NCBI GenBank assembly: GCA_910575565.1
Contig: CAJTFL010000018.1
Span: 23,089 to 87,088 of the forward strand
Length of the DNA: 64,000 bases
Direction: 5' to 3'
Origin: Lachnospiraceae bacterium
GTDB taxonomy: Bacteria > Bacillota > Clostridia > Lachnospirales > Lachnospiraceae
The position numbers and the translations under genes were made by a program. This document shows positions 42,939 to 51,911 of the stretch, one piece after another (within the stretch, counting starts at the first letter, position 1; each line of letters begins with the position of its first letter). The notes below the pieces were generated by a model. The model searched no databases and was not told where the DNA came from. It saw nothing but the letters and a program-made list of their open reading frames with translations.

Positions 42939-43796
42939 GTGCCTAGTGATTTTATTACAAAAATTCGTTCCTCATATAACCAACTGACCAAAGCAGAGAA
43001 AAAGGTGGCGGATTATATTCTGGCCAATCCGAAAGACGTGCTGTTTATGTCGATTACCGATCTGGCAGAGGCTTGCGAAGTGGGGGACACCAGCGTATTC
43101 CGGTTCTGCAAAACCATGGAACTTAAGGGATATCAGGAATTTAAGATGATGCTTTCCTTAAGCATCAGCGAGGGGCAGGAGGATGTGGAGCAGTTCACCG
43201 GAAATAATATTTCCCTGGAAGATTCTTTCGGGGATTTGGCAAAGAAGGTGCTGAATACCAATATCAATGCCCTGACGGAGACGTATTCCCTGATCCGTGA
43301 GGAAGATATGAGCCGGGCCATTGATATGCTCCATGAGGCCAGGCGCATTTTCTTTTTCGGCGTGGGGGCAAGTATGCTGACTGCGATGAAGGCCATGAAT
43401 AAGTTTTTGCGGATTGAAAATAAGGTATTCGGGATCCAGGATGCCCATATGCAGTCCATGGCTGCCGCCACCATGTCCGGGCAGGATGTGGCGGTGCTGT
43501 TTTCCTATTCCGGGGCGACGAAGGACACCATCCATGTGGCCGGGGTGGCGAAAAGGGCGGGAGCCAAGATAATCTGCGTGACCCGGTTCGTGAAATCACC
43601 CCTCAGCGCTTTTGCGGATATTACTTTGCTTTCCGGAGCCAATGAAGGCCCCTTGCAGGGCGGATCCACCTCCGCGGAGATCAGCCAGCTTTTCCTGATT
43701 GATCTGCTGTACATGGAGTATTATAAGCGTTATTTTGATCACTGCAGTGCGAACAACGAAAAGACCAGTGCTTCCGTGGCGGAAAAGATGTGCTGA
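42939..43796 (+). CDS. nanR: RpiR/MurR-family regulator, probable sialic-acid repressor
   Basis: The 285-residue protein has an N-terminal helix-turn-helix (MSITDLAEACEVGDTSVFRFCKTM) and a C-terminal SIS domain (FFFGVGASMLTAMKAMNKFL, VLFSYSGATKDTIHVA) that binds phosphosugars. RpiR-type NanR proteins of clostridia sense ManNAc-6-P and repress nan genes; the operon position supports the same job here. GTG start with AAGGAGGGA upstream. The common AT-rich boxes at the three nan promoters are its candidate sites. A strong terminator follows. Confidence 0.82.
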   Translation: MPSDFITKIRSSYNQLTKAEKKVADYILANPKDVLFMSITDLAEACEVGDTSVFRFCKTMELKGYQEFKMMLSLSISEGQEDVEQFTGNNISLEDSFGDLAKKVLNTNINALTETYSLIREEDMSRAIDMLHEARRIFFFGVGASMLTAMKAMNKFLRIENKVFGIQDAHMQSMAAATMSGQDVAVLFSYSGATKDTIHVAGVAKRAGAKIICVTRFVKSPLSAFADITLLSGANEGPLQGGSTSAEISQLFLIDLLYMEYYKRYFDHCSANNEKTSASVAEKMC

Positions 43797-43836
43797 AACA
43801 AAGAGGCAAAACCGCTAAATGGCAAAATATAGACGG

Positions 43837-43900
43837 AATGCTGCAAACATAAACACAAAGGCTTGAATAGATCCTGTGCTTGATGTTTGCAGCATTTTTT
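43837..43900 (+). terminator. Terminator after the RpiR gene
   Basis: AATGCTGCAAACAT pairs with ATGTTTGCAGCATT (14 perfect bases, 32-base loop), followed by TTTT. Confidence 0.85.
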
Positions 43901-43996
43901 ACTTTATCGGAAAGTGCGTCCGATAAAGCAAAAACCTCCAGGCAATGCCCCGCTTCTTGCGGCGAGGTTATTGGCTGCTGCAGGCCGGTCGGGCGC

Positions 43997-44641
43997 TCAG
44001 GCCAGGATAGAGGGGATTTTCTTTGCCAAGGCTTTTGCCAGGGCGATGTGGCCCTCGGCGGTTAAGTGCATATAATCAATATGGTTATTTTCTTTTACCA
44101 CGGTATTGGCGTCAAAGTAATGGCAGTTCATCAGCTGGGCGATCTTCTGGTATTCGGCTCCTAAGGCGGCGGATTTTTCCGCGCAGCCCCTTCCCATGGT
44201 AGCGGCCACTTCGGTTCCCTCATATTCTTTGTCGATGTTCTTGGGGGTGACGATCAGGATATTGGGCTTTTGGTTTCGCCAGCAATCGGTGGTGGCATAG
44301 GCCTTGGCGATTAAGCGTTTCAGCCCCAGGGCGATGCAGGCGGAGGAGGAGCCGAAGCGCTCCTTGGTGTCGTTGGTTCCCAGCATAATGATCAGCAGAT
44401 CCACCGGCTCATGGCTCATCAGGCAGGGGTAGATATAGCTTAGGCCGGACAGGCTTTCGTGGATAGGATCGTCGTAGCAGGTAGTTCGCCCGGACAGGCC
44501 TTCTTCTAAGATCAGGTAATCTTCCCCCAAGAATTTTTCCAGCAGGCGGGGCCAGCGCTCATCCTCCCCAAAACGCCCATTGTCCAGGGCGCGGTAGCCG
44601 TGGGTATTGGAATCGCCGAAGCATACAATGTGTTTTTTCAT
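43997..44641 (-). CDS. Cytosolic SGNH/GDSL esterase
   Basis: The 214-residue hydrolase has block I CFGDSNTHGY with the Ser nucleophile, block III IIMLGTNDTKE and block V DYMHLTAEGH with Asp and His. No signal peptide, so cytosolic. It is placed against the nan operon and divergent from the next gene, so removal of O-acetyl groups from imported sialic acid is a reasonable guess; arylesterases share this fold. AT-rich boxes similar to those at the nan promoters lie in its upstream region (44725-44775). Confidence 0.82.
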   Translation of the reverse strand: MKKHIVCFGDSNTHGYRALDNGRFGEDERWPRLLEKFLGEDYLILEEGLSGRTTCYDDPIHESLSGLSYIYPCLMSHEPVDLLIIMLGTNDTKERFGSSSACIALGLKRLIAKAYATTDCWRNQKPNILIVTPKNIDKEYEGTEVAATMGRGCAEKSAALGAEYQKIAQLMNCHYFDANTVVKENNHIDYMHLTAEGHIALAKALAKKIPSILA

Positions 44642-44724
44642 GAAACAGATACCTCCTTAGCGTAAAAGCAAAAATTTGTAACCCTCTCCGTCTATCATAG
44701 CATGGCGGGGGATGGAAATCAACA

Positions 44725-44775
44725 GAAATAAAAATATTTTCTATTGATTAAAATGGAATGAAAAATATTTTTAAA
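44725..44775. promoter_or_regulatory. AT-rich palindromic boxes between divergent esterase genes
   Basis: GAAATAAAAATATTTTC (44725-44741) and GAAAAATATTTTTAAA (44760-44775). Both are near-palindromes with GAAA at the left and TTT at the right, like the blocks at the nan promoters. Confidence 0.4.
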
Positions 44776-44795
44776 AATGGTTTAAGGGGAAAAAA

Positions 44796-44923
44796 GAGCA
44801 GCTTAAGGAAAAGAGAGGGCAGCTTAAGGAAAAGGGAGGGCAGCTTAAGGAAAAGGGAGGGCAGCTTTAAGGAAAAGAAAGGGCAGCTTTAAGGAAAAGG
44901 GAGGGCGGCTTAAGGAAAAGAAA
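44796..44923 (+). repeat. Six tandem 21-22-base units before the alpha/beta hydrolase gene
   Basis: Unit GGCAGCTTAAGGAAAAGGGAG with variants. The last copies supply the only ribosome-like sequence (AAGGAAAAGAAAGG) of the next gene, so copy changes would move or multiply it. Confidence 0.85.
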
Positions 44924-44925
44924 GG

Positions 44926-45777
44926 ATGGAAAGATTGGAAGGGAATATGAAGGAAGGAAAGAAGAAGGCGGAACAGGTAATCCCCATCCGGGTTCCGGGG
45001 CAGAAGACGGGGGAAGCATACCTTGCGGTGTACCCGTCGCCGGGGAAGGGAGAGAAGAAGCCGGGGGTGGTCATCTGCCCCGGGGGCGGATATTGGCAGG
45101 TGGTGGAAAAGGAGGGGGAGCCTGTGGCCCGGGCTTTTAACCGGATGGGCTGCCAGGCTTTCGTGCTCCATTACAGCGTCCTCCCTGACGGATTCCCCAC
45201 CTCCCTCCTGGAGCTGGCAAAGGCGGTGGCTATCCTGCGGAACCGGGCGAAGGAGTGGGATTTAGATCCGGAGCGCCTGGTGGTATGCGGTTTTTCCGCC
45301 GGAGGCCATTTAGCCTGCAGCCTGGGGGTATTCTGGAACCGGGAGTTTGTGTGGAAGGAAATCGGGGAAAAGGACGGGAGAGGGATAAGGCCGGACGGGA
45401 TGATCTTAGGCTACCCGGTGATTACCTCCGGGTCTTACGCCCACAAAGCCTTTGTGAGCCGCCTGTTTGAGCATAAGGGCGGGCCTGGGCCGGAGGATGC
45501 CGGGCTGGTTTCCCTGGAAAAGCAGGTTACGGAGGATACTCCTAAGGCTTTTATCTGGCAGACCTGCACGGACGCGGACGTTCCGGTGGAGAACAGCCTT
45601 CTTTTGGCCATGGCTATGCGGGAGAAAGGGGTGAATGTGGAGCTGCATATTTTTCCTGACGGGCCTCATGGCTTATCCCTGGCAACGGAGGAAACCTCAG
45701 GAGGGGATCCTTGTTTTGAGAACCCCCATTGCGCCGCGTGGCTGGCCCAGGCCGGGCTGTGGTTGGGCAATGTGTGA
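44926..45777 (+). CDS. Alpha/beta-hydrolase esterase (acetyl-esterase-like)
   Basis: The 283-residue protein has the oxyanion segment CPGGGYWQVVEKEGEP, nucleophile elbow CGFSAGGHLA (Ser), Asp around TCTDADVPVEN and His in FPDGPHGLSLA. This is the BD-FAE/xylan-esterase-like group. No signal peptide. ATG 44926 is taken; ATG 44947 is a possible start. Sitting in the sialic-acid region it may deacetylate host-derived sugars. The GAAAGG preceding the start comes from the tandem repeat. Confidence 0.83.
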   Translation: MERLEGNMKEGKKKAEQVIPIRVPGQKTGEAYLAVYPSPGKGEKKPGVVICPGGGYWQVVEKEGEPVARAFNRMGCQAFVLHYSVLPDGFPTSLLELAKAVAILRNRAKEWDLDPERLVVCGFSAGGHLACSLGVFWNREFVWKEIGEKDGRGIRPDGMILGYPVITSGSYAHKAFVSRLFEHKGGPGPEDAGLVSLEKQVTEDTPKAFIWQTCTDADVPVENSLLLAMAMREKGVNVELHIFPDGPHGLSLATEETSGGDPCFENPHCAAWLAQAGLWLGNV

Positions 45778-45886
45778 AAAAATAAGGGCATTTAATAAGG
45801 GCATTTCCTACATATTGTGATGAAAAACAAAGGCAAAAGGGCAAAGGGCGGAGGGAGAGGACGTGAAAAAGCCCAATATGAAAAAA

Positions 45887-45940
45887 GAAAAAATTTTTTT
45901 CATAAACAATATTGACAAAAATTATTTCTACATTTATAAT
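45887..45940 (+). promoter_or_regulatory. Promoter of the Opp-type transporter operon
   Basis: TTGACA (45912-45917) and TATAAT (45935-45940) with a 17-base spacer form a near-consensus promoter. GAAAAAATTTTTTTC at 45887-45901 matches the block upstream of nanE. Confidence 0.8.
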
Positions 45941-46057
45941 AAGACTATCAGCAACGGCGCGGCAGATGGAAAGGCGCAGGAATTGTTTGGCAGCAGCGAA
46001 AGCGTATGTGAAAGGACATCTGGACGCGCTCCTACTATTTAAAAGGAGGATATGGTA

Positions 46058-47782
46058 ATGAAGTTGAAGAAAGTTTTATCACTGGGCCTGGCGCTTGCAA
46101 TGGCAGCATCCTTGGCAGCCTGCGGTTCGGGAAACCCGGCCCCGTCAGATACGTCCGGCGCGGCAGCCGGAGGCCAGACGGAGAAGGCGGCAGACGCCGC
46201 AGGGGGAGAAGCCCCGGCTGAGGCGGCTCCCGGGGAATCGGGCGTGCTTTACAGCAATGGCGGCCCTTCTGAGTTTTTTGAGACCCCATGGCTGAATCCG
46301 GGAACGTATATGTACAACAAGACCTTGTACAGCCATCTGCTTTTTGCCGATGAGAACCTGGCTCCCGTAAGCGGGGAGGGGGATCTGGCTCAATCTTATG
46401 AGATGAGCGACGATGGCTCTACTTTGACCTTTACCTTGAGGGACGGGCTTACCTGGCATGACGGGGAAGCGCTTACCGCAGAGGAAGTACCGTGGAATAT
46501 TGAGTATTCCTTAAAGACGACCGTATTAAATTCCGTATTCCGTTCCACCTTTGAGGCGATCGAGGGGGCGGCGGCTTACCTGGACGGAAGCGCAGAGCAT
46601 ATTTCCGGCATTACCGTTGATGGGAATACCGTTACCTTGAAGTTTGAAAAGGTTGCGCCGGATGCGCTCCTTACCTTTACCCAGTTTGCCCTGCTGCCTA
46701 AGAAGCACTTGCAGGACACGGATCCTATCTCCCTGCAGCAGGCGAAGTATTTCCAGAGCCCCATCGGCTCCGGCCCCTTTATGGTAGATGAGGTGCAGAT
46801 GAACAACTACACCATCTTAAAGCCCTTTGAGGGCTACTGGGGCGGCGCTCCCTCCTTTACCATCCACTTAAATCCAAGTGCAGGGGACAGCGACGCGAAC
46901 TTTGTCACCAATGCAAAGGCCGGCCGCTTAGACTATGCTTATACCAAGAATATCGCCGATGTTAAGGCTCTGGAAGGAACGCCGGGCCTGACCATCGAAA
47001 CGGTAAATGTGCGCTATACCCGCCTTCTGTACTTAAACAAGTTCAATAAGGAAGACGGCTCCCCGGCTCCGCTGGCAGATCAGCGTGTGCGCCAGGCAAT
47101 CGCTTATGCTTTGGATATGGACGCTATCTTAGAGGGCGTTTTCGAGGGCGCAGCCCTTCCGGCAAACAGCCTGACCCCGGACGGCGCGGATAAGGTAGAC
47201 GGGCTGAATGATTACGCTTACGATCCGGAAAAAGCCAGGGCGCTTTTGGCAGAGGCCAACTGGGATCCGAACACGGAGCTGGATGTGGTTTACTACTATA
47301 CGGATCAGATGACCCAGGATTTAATGGCGATTATCCAGCAGTACCTGTCAGAGGTTGGCATTAAGATTAACGCTCACCTGGTAGAAGGCGATTTGGCCAC
47401 TATCCTTTGGAAAGCCCCGGAGGATCCGGTAAACGGGCCAAGCGCAGTAACCTGGGATATGTGCTACGCCGCGAACGCCGCCCTTTCCCTTCACGAGTAT
47501 TATGACCGCTATGCAACCGGTTACTCCATCAACTCCCATACCCCAAGCGATCCTAAGCTGGATGAGCTGATTGCCGCAACCAATGCATCGGTAGACGCGG
47601 AAGTTCAGAAGAAAGCCTTCTTTGAGCTTCAGAAATATGAAAATGAAACCTTATTTGAACTGCCTCTGTACTACCAGCCCATCTTCCTCCTTCACAGCGA
47701 TAAGATTGAGTCTGGCATGGACAAGATTGGGAACCCGCAGTTTAACTATAACTGGAATGTGCAGAACTGGAAGATCAAATAA
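46058..47782 (+). CDS. Solute-binding lipoprotein, Opp/Dpp family (SBP_bac_5)
   Basis: About 574 residues with a lipoprotein signal ending LAAC (ASLAACGSGNP). The mature protein has the family 5 body: LAQSYEMSDDGSTLTFTLRDGLTWHDGEAL, then RQAIAYALDMDAIL. ATG 46058 is preferred over 46052 since AAGGAGG (46043-46049) is eight bases away. The operon position among nan genes suggests sialic acid or a sialoside as ligand, as for SatA of Haemophilus ducreyi, which is also Opp-like; peptides remain possible. A terminator hairpin between it and the permease would favour high binding-protein levels. Confidence 0.87.
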   Translation: MKLKKVLSLGLALAMAASLAACGSGNPAPSDTSGAAAGGQTEKAADAAGGEAPAEAAPGESGVLYSNGGPSEFFETPWLNPGTYMYNKTLYSHLLFADENLAPVSGEGDLAQSYEMSDDGSTLTFTLRDGLTWHDGEALTAEEVPWNIEYSLKTTVLNSVFRSTFEAIEGAAAYLDGSAEHISGITVDGNTVTLKFEKVAPDALLTFTQFALLPKKHLQDTDPISLQQAKYFQSPIGSGPFMVDEVQMNNYTILKPFEGYWGGAPSFTIHLNPSAGDSDANFVTNAKAGRLDYAYTKNIADVKALEGTPGLTIETVNVRYTRLLYLNKFNKEDGSPAPLADQRVRQAIAYALDMDAILEGVFEGAALPANSLTPDGADKVDGLNDYAYDPEKARALLAEANWDPNTELDVVYYYTDQMTQDLMAIIQQYLSEVGIKINAHLVEGDLATILWKAPEDPVNGPSAVTWDMCYAANAALSLHEYYDRYATGYSINSHTPSDPKLDELIAATNASVDAEVQKKAFFELQKYENETLFELPLYYQPIFLLHSDKIESGMDKIGNPQFNYNWNVQNWKIK

Positions 47783-47864
47783 GGCAGCTTTAAACAGACT
47801 TGCATAGCCCGGACAGGCTTCTTCCTGAGGTAAGGAAGGCCAAGGGCAAAGGCAGCAACAGGAG

Positions 47865-47926
47865 ACGCCGCAAAACCCGTAATCACAAGCAGGATAGTTG
47901 AGGAATGGAGTTTTGCGGCGTTTTTT
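47865..47926 (+). terminator. Intra-operon terminator/attenuator
   Basis: ACGCCGCAAAAC pairs perfectly with GTTTTGCGGCGT (33-base loop), followed by TTTTT. It lies between the binding-protein and permease genes with no new promoter evident, so partial termination is likely. Confidence 0.85.
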
Positions 47927-47945
47927 CGTTTTAAGGGGTGAAAAA

Positions 47946-48908
47946 ATGGCAAAATACACAGTAAAAAAATTATTGGGGATCATTCCCATGCTTTTGATTA
48001 TCACGTTTATCATTTACTGGCTTTTGGATTTAACGCCGGGGGATCCCATCTCTTACCTGATGGATCCGGAGGCTCTTGCCAGGCTTAGCGAAAGCCAGGT
48101 GGCGGCGCTGAGGGCGCAGTACGGTTTAGATGACCCATTTTTTATCCGGTATTTTAAGTGGCTGGGAAGGCTTCTCCAGGGGGATTTCGGTTTCAGCTCT
48201 TCCAGCGGCGTGCCGGTAATCCAGATTATGGCGGAGCGGCTTCCGGCCACCTTGGAGCTTGCGGTGGCAGCCCTTTGCATCTCCACTTTCTTAGGCAGCG
48301 TTTTAGGCGTCCTTGGAGCCATCAATAAAGGCAGCATCGGCGACAATGTGCTGACCGTAGCCGGTATGATCGGCGTTTCTATCCCGCAGTTTTTCTTTGG
48401 CGTATGTGCAATCCTGATTTTTGCCCTGAATTTAGGGTGGCTTCCCGTGGGCGGGCGGACGGATCCGGAGGTAGTAAACTTTGCAGGCCGGATCAAGTAC
48501 ATGGTGATGCCTGCCCTGGTGCTGGGGATCTCCATGACGGCCGGCGTGATGCGCTATGCCAGGAGCAGTATGTTAGACACCATGAATAAAGACTACATCA
48601 AGACGGCCAGGAGCAAGGGGCTTCCCGAGTGGCGGGTAAATTTAGTCCACGGCTTTCGGGTATCCTTAACCCCGGTAATCGTTTTGGTAGGCTTCCGCCT
48701 TCCCACCCTGATTGCCGGTTCCGTAGTCATTGAAACCGTATTCCAGTGGCCGGGCATCGGCAGCGCTTTTAATACGGCGGTCCGTTCCCAAAACTATAAC
48801 CTGGTAATGATGCTGGCGCTGCTGTTCGTATTCATGACCTTGTTCGCAAGCACTTTGGTGGATATCCTGACGGCAGCCCTGGATCCGCGTGTTAAGCTGA
48901 ATGGTTAA
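47946..48908 (+). CDS. Opp/Dpp-type ABC permease 1
   Basis: About 320 residues, six membrane helices, starting VKKLLGIIPMLLIITFIIYW. DLTPGDP follows the first helix, as in DppB/OppB, and the EAA-type cytoplasmic loop reads YIKTARSKGLPEWRVNLVHG. The frame is open to 47898 but ATG 47946 with AAGGGGTG upstream is chosen. It forms the membrane pore with the product of 48921-49850. Confidence 0.9.
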   Translation: MAKYTVKKLLGIIPMLLIITFIIYWLLDLTPGDPISYLMDPEALARLSESQVAALRAQYGLDDPFFIRYFKWLGRLLQGDFGFSSSSGVPVIQIMAERLPATLELAVAALCISTFLGSVLGVLGAINKGSIGDNVLTVAGMIGVSIPQFFFGVCAILIFALNLGWLPVGGRTDPEVVNFAGRIKYMVMPALVLGISMTAGVMRYARSSMLDTMNKDYIKTARSKGLPEWRVNLVHGFRVSLTPVIVLVGFRLPTLIAGSVVIETVFQWPGIGSAFNTAVRSQNYNLVMMLALLFVFMTLFASTLVDILTAALDPRVKLNG

Positions 48909-48920
48909 GGAGGGGATGAG

Positions 48921-49850
48921 ATGAGTGCAAATGGTAAACATACAAGACTGAACCGGAAATTTGACCAGATCCGACAGATGGAAGAATCCGGCCAGCTGAA
49001 AAACAAAAAATCCGGCAACCGTGCCCTGCGGAAGCTGTTAAACAACCGCCTGGCGATTATCGGGGGCGTAATTTTCCTGCTGATTCTTTTGGCCTGCATC
49101 TTGGCGCCCCTGCTTACCTCCTATTCACCGAAAACGGTGGATATGAAGTCCATCCTAAAGGCTCCTTCCTCCGCCCATCTTTTCGGGACGGATAAGATCG
49201 GCAGGGACGTGTTCGCCCGTGTGCTTTACGGGGGAAGGATGTCCATCGCAATCGGCTTCGGAAGCGCATTGGGCTGCGCCGCAATCGGCGTTTTGATCGG
49301 CTGCTACAGCGCTTACCGGGGAGGCTGGTTTGACAGCCTGATGGTTCGGATTTCTGAAATCTTCATGTCCGTTCCCCAGTTAATCCTGGTGATGATGCTG
49401 GTGGCGATTTTAGGGCAGAGCGCGAAAAATATCGTGATTATCTTCATTATCTGCGGATGGGGCTCCTGCTTCCGTATGGCCCGCTCCCAGGTACTGTCCA
49501 TCCGGGAGGAGGAGTATGTACAGTCCCTAAAGGTGTTTGGCCTAAATCCCTTTGTGATCTGCTATAAGCATATCCTTCCTAACGCCTTAAGCCCCATTAT
49601 CGTAAACGTTACCTTAAGTACGGCGATGTTCATCCTGGAAGAGGCGGCTTTAAGCTTCCTAGGCCTTGGGGTTCCCCTGGAGGTTCCCACCTGGGGCAAT
49701 ATCTTAAACGCGGCACAGGATATGTACACGCTGCAGAATAACTGGTGGATGTGGCTTCCTACCGGCATCGTGGTTTCCCTGTTTGTAATGAGCATTAACT
49801 TTATGGGCGACGGGATCCGGGATACCACAGACCCCACCCAGCAGGGCTAG
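48921..49850 (+). CDS. Opp/Dpp-type ABC permease 2
   Basis: The 309-residue DppC/OppC-type protein has a cytoplasmic N-terminal arm of about 40 residues, then helices with LLACILAPLLTSYSP. HLFGTDKIGRDVFARVLYGG is the family signature, and VQSLKVFGLNPFVICYKHIL the EAA loop. AAGGAGGGG lies six bases before ATG 48921. It pairs with the permease upstream; the spacer is 12 bases. Confidence 0.92.
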   Translation: MSANGKHTRLNRKFDQIRQMEESGQLKNKKSGNRALRKLLNNRLAIIGGVIFLLILLACILAPLLTSYSPKTVDMKSILKAPSSAHLFGTDKIGRDVFARVLYGGRMSIAIGFGSALGCAAIGVLIGCYSAYRGGWFDSLMVRISEIFMSVPQLILVMMLVAILGQSAKNIVIIFIICGWGSCFRMARSQVLSIREEEYVQSLKVFGLNPFVICYKHILPNALSPIIVNVTLSTAMFILEEAALSFLGLGVPLEVPTWGNILNAAQDMYTLQNNWWMWLPTGIVVSLFVMSINFMGDGIRDTTDPTQQG

Positions 49851-49860
49851 GAGGATGAAG

Positions 49861-50880
49861 ATGAGCGATCGCGTAGTTATTTCCGTAAAAAATTTAAAAA
49901 CCTATTTTTATACCAATGAGCGCTGCAACCGTGCCATTAACGGCGTGTCCATGGATATTAAGAGCGGCAAGACCTTGTGCATCGTAGGGGAGTCCGGCTG
50001 CGGGAAAAGCGTAACGGCCACCTCCATCATGCAGCTTCTGCCTAAGCTTTCCCGGATTGAGGAGGGGGAGATTATCTATCACAGCGGCGACGAGAGGGGA
50101 GATATTAAAATCCACGAGCTGGAACGCAGCAGCAAGGAGATGCGCGCCTTAAGGGGCAAGGATATCGCCATGATTTTCCAGGATCCCATGACGGCGTTAA
50201 ATCCGGTTTATACCATCGGCTGGCAGATCAGCGAGATGATCCGTTCCCATGACAAGAGTGTGACGAAGGCCAAGGCCAGGGAGCGGGCGCTGAAGCTTCT
50301 TACGGATATGGGAATTCCCAATCCCCAGAAGCGAATCGACCAGTATCCCCATGAGTTTTCCGGCGGTATGCGCCAGAGAGCCATGATTGCCATGGCCATG
50401 AGCTGCAATCCCAAGGTGCTGATTGCCGATGAGCCCACTACGGCTTTAGACGTTACCATCCAGGCCCAGATCTTTGAGCTGATGGATCACTTGAAGAAGA
50501 ATTACAACACGGCCATTATGATGATTACCCATGACATGGGCGTTGTGTGCGAGCTGGCGGACGACGTGGCGGTGATGTATATGGGCAATATCATCGAGAG
50601 CGGGACGGCGGAGGAAGTGCTGGATCATCCCACCCATCCTTACACGAAGGCCCTGTTAAAGTCCATCCCCATCCTTGGGAAGGGGGCGGATCAGGACATT
50701 AATCCCATCAAAGGCTCCACCCCTGACCCCTATAACCGGCCGCCGGGCTGCCAGTTTGAGCCGAGATGCGACTATGCCTGCGAGGAATGCAGGAAGGCCA
50801 TGCCTGGGGAAACCCTGCTTGGAGGAACCCATATGGTGCGCTGTGCAAGATATCAGGAGGTGATGAAGGATGGCAAGTAA
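49861..50880 (+). CDS. Opp/Dpp-type ABC ATPase 1 (DppD-like)
   Basis: About 339 residues. Walker [10 protein letters not shown]-loop around FQDPMTALNPVYTIGWQ, signature FSGGMRQR, Walker B VLIADEPTTALD, and the Opp/Dpp C-terminal cysteine region (CQFEPRCDYACEEC) that can hold an iron-sulfur cluster. ATG 49861 gives AGGAGG a six-base spacing; ATG 49855 would have none. It overlaps the next ATPase gene by 11 bases. Confidence 0.92.
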   Translation: MSDRVVISVKNLKTYFYTNERCNRAINGVSMDIKSGKTLCIVGESGCGKSVTATSIMQLLPKLSRIEEGEIIYHSGDERGDIKIHELERSSKEMRALRGKDIAMIFQDPMTALNPVYTIGWQISEMIRSHDKSVTKAKARERALKLLTDMGIPNPQKRIDQYPHEFSGGMRQRAMIAMAMSCNPKVLIADEPTTALDVTIQAQIFELMDHLKKNYNTAIMMITHDMGVVCELADDVAVMYMGNIIESGTAEEVLDHPTHPYTKALLKSIPILGKGADQDINPIKGSTPDPYNRPPGCQFEPRCDYACEECRKAMPGETLLGGTHMVRCARYQEVMKDGK

Positions 50881-51907
50881 TGCGAATGCGAAGGAACCCT
50901 TATTGACCATAAAAGGCTTAAAGACGTATTTCCCGGTAAAGGGCGGCTTTCTGGGAAAGACCAAAAGCTATGTGCAGGCGGTGAACGATATTAACCTGAC
51001 CATTTATAAGGGGGAAACCCTGGGGCTTGTGGGGGAATCCGGGTGCGGGAAGACCACCTTGGGAAAGACCATTCTCCAGCTTTACAAGCCTACGGAAGGG
51101 GAGATGGTTTATGAGTTTGCCGACGGGCCGAAGCATTTGGAACGCTTAAGCGGCAAGGATATGGATGAGGCCAGGAAGAAGATCCAGATCGTGTTCCAGG
51201 ATCCCCAGTCCTCCTTAAACCCATCCTTTACCATCTACCAGTCCTTGTCCGATCCGCTGAAAAAGTTCGGGGTGAAGACGAAGGAAGAGCGGCGCAAGAT
51301 CATCGGGGATCTGCTGGAAGCCGTAAATATGCGGCGGGAGTACATGGATCGGTATCCCCATGAATTTTCCGGCGGCCAGCGCCAGAGGATCGGCATTGCC
51401 AGGGCGCTGTGCATTAACCCAGAGCTGGTGATCTGCGATGAGGCGGTCAGCGCCCTGGATGTGTCTATCCAGGCTCAGGTGCTGAATCTGTTAAAGCAGT
51501 TAAAGGACGAGCGGCAGCTTACCTATATTTTCATCACCCATGATTTAAGCGTGGTGGAGTATATCAGCGACCGGATTGCGGTAATGTATCTGGGGAGGAT
51601 TGTGGAGCTGGCCGATGCGGACGAGCTTTACCGCCATACGGTGCATCCCTATACGCAGGCTCTGCTTTCCGCCATCCCGGTGGCCGATATCCATCATCAG
51701 AAGAACCGGATTCTTTTGGAGGGGGATGTGCCCTCGCCCATGAATCCTCCAAGCGGCTGCCATTTCCATGGGCGCTGCAAGCAGTGCAAAGAGATCTGCA
51801 AGACGGAGAAGCCGGAGCTGAAAAAGTATGAGATCAATGGGCGGGATCACTATATCGCCTGCCATTTTGCGGAAGAAAACATTAAGAAGGTTTGTGAGAA
51901 GGAATAG
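50870..51907 (+). CDS. Opp/Dpp-type ABC ATPase 2 (DppF-like)
   Basis: The 345-residue protein has Walker A GESGCGKT, Q-loop VFQDPQSSLNPSFTIYQ, signature FSGGQRQR, Walker B LVICDEAVSALD and the C-terminal cysteine motif CHFHGRCKQCKEIC. It pairs with the preceding ATPase to power the same importer. AGGAGG (50855-50860) lies within the upstream gene. The flavoprotein gene starts four bases after it, so the two are probably co-expressed. Confidence 0.92.
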   Translation: MASNANAKEPLLTIKGLKTYFPVKGGFLGKTKSYVQAVNDINLTIYKGETLGLVGESGCGKTTLGKTILQLYKPTEGEMVYEFADGPKHLERLSGKDMDEARKKIQIVFQDPQSSLNPSFTIYQSLSDPLKKFGVKTKEERRKIIGDLLEAVNMRREYMDRYPHEFSGGQRQRIGIARALCINPELVICDEAVSALDVSIQAQVLNLLKQLKDERQLTYIFITHDLSVVEYISDRIAVMYLGRIVELADADELYRHTVHPYTQALLSAIPVADIHHQKNRILLEGDVPSPMNPPSGCHFHGRCKQCKEICKTEKPELKKYEINGRDHYIACHFAEENIKKVCEKE

Positions 51908-51911
51908 GCAG

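Noticed and set aside
44796..44923. Possible CRISPR array
   Set aside because: Units of 21-22 bases are directly adjacent with no unique spacers, and there are no cas genes. It is a plain tandem repeat; the same holds for 36951-37045 and 34438-34641.
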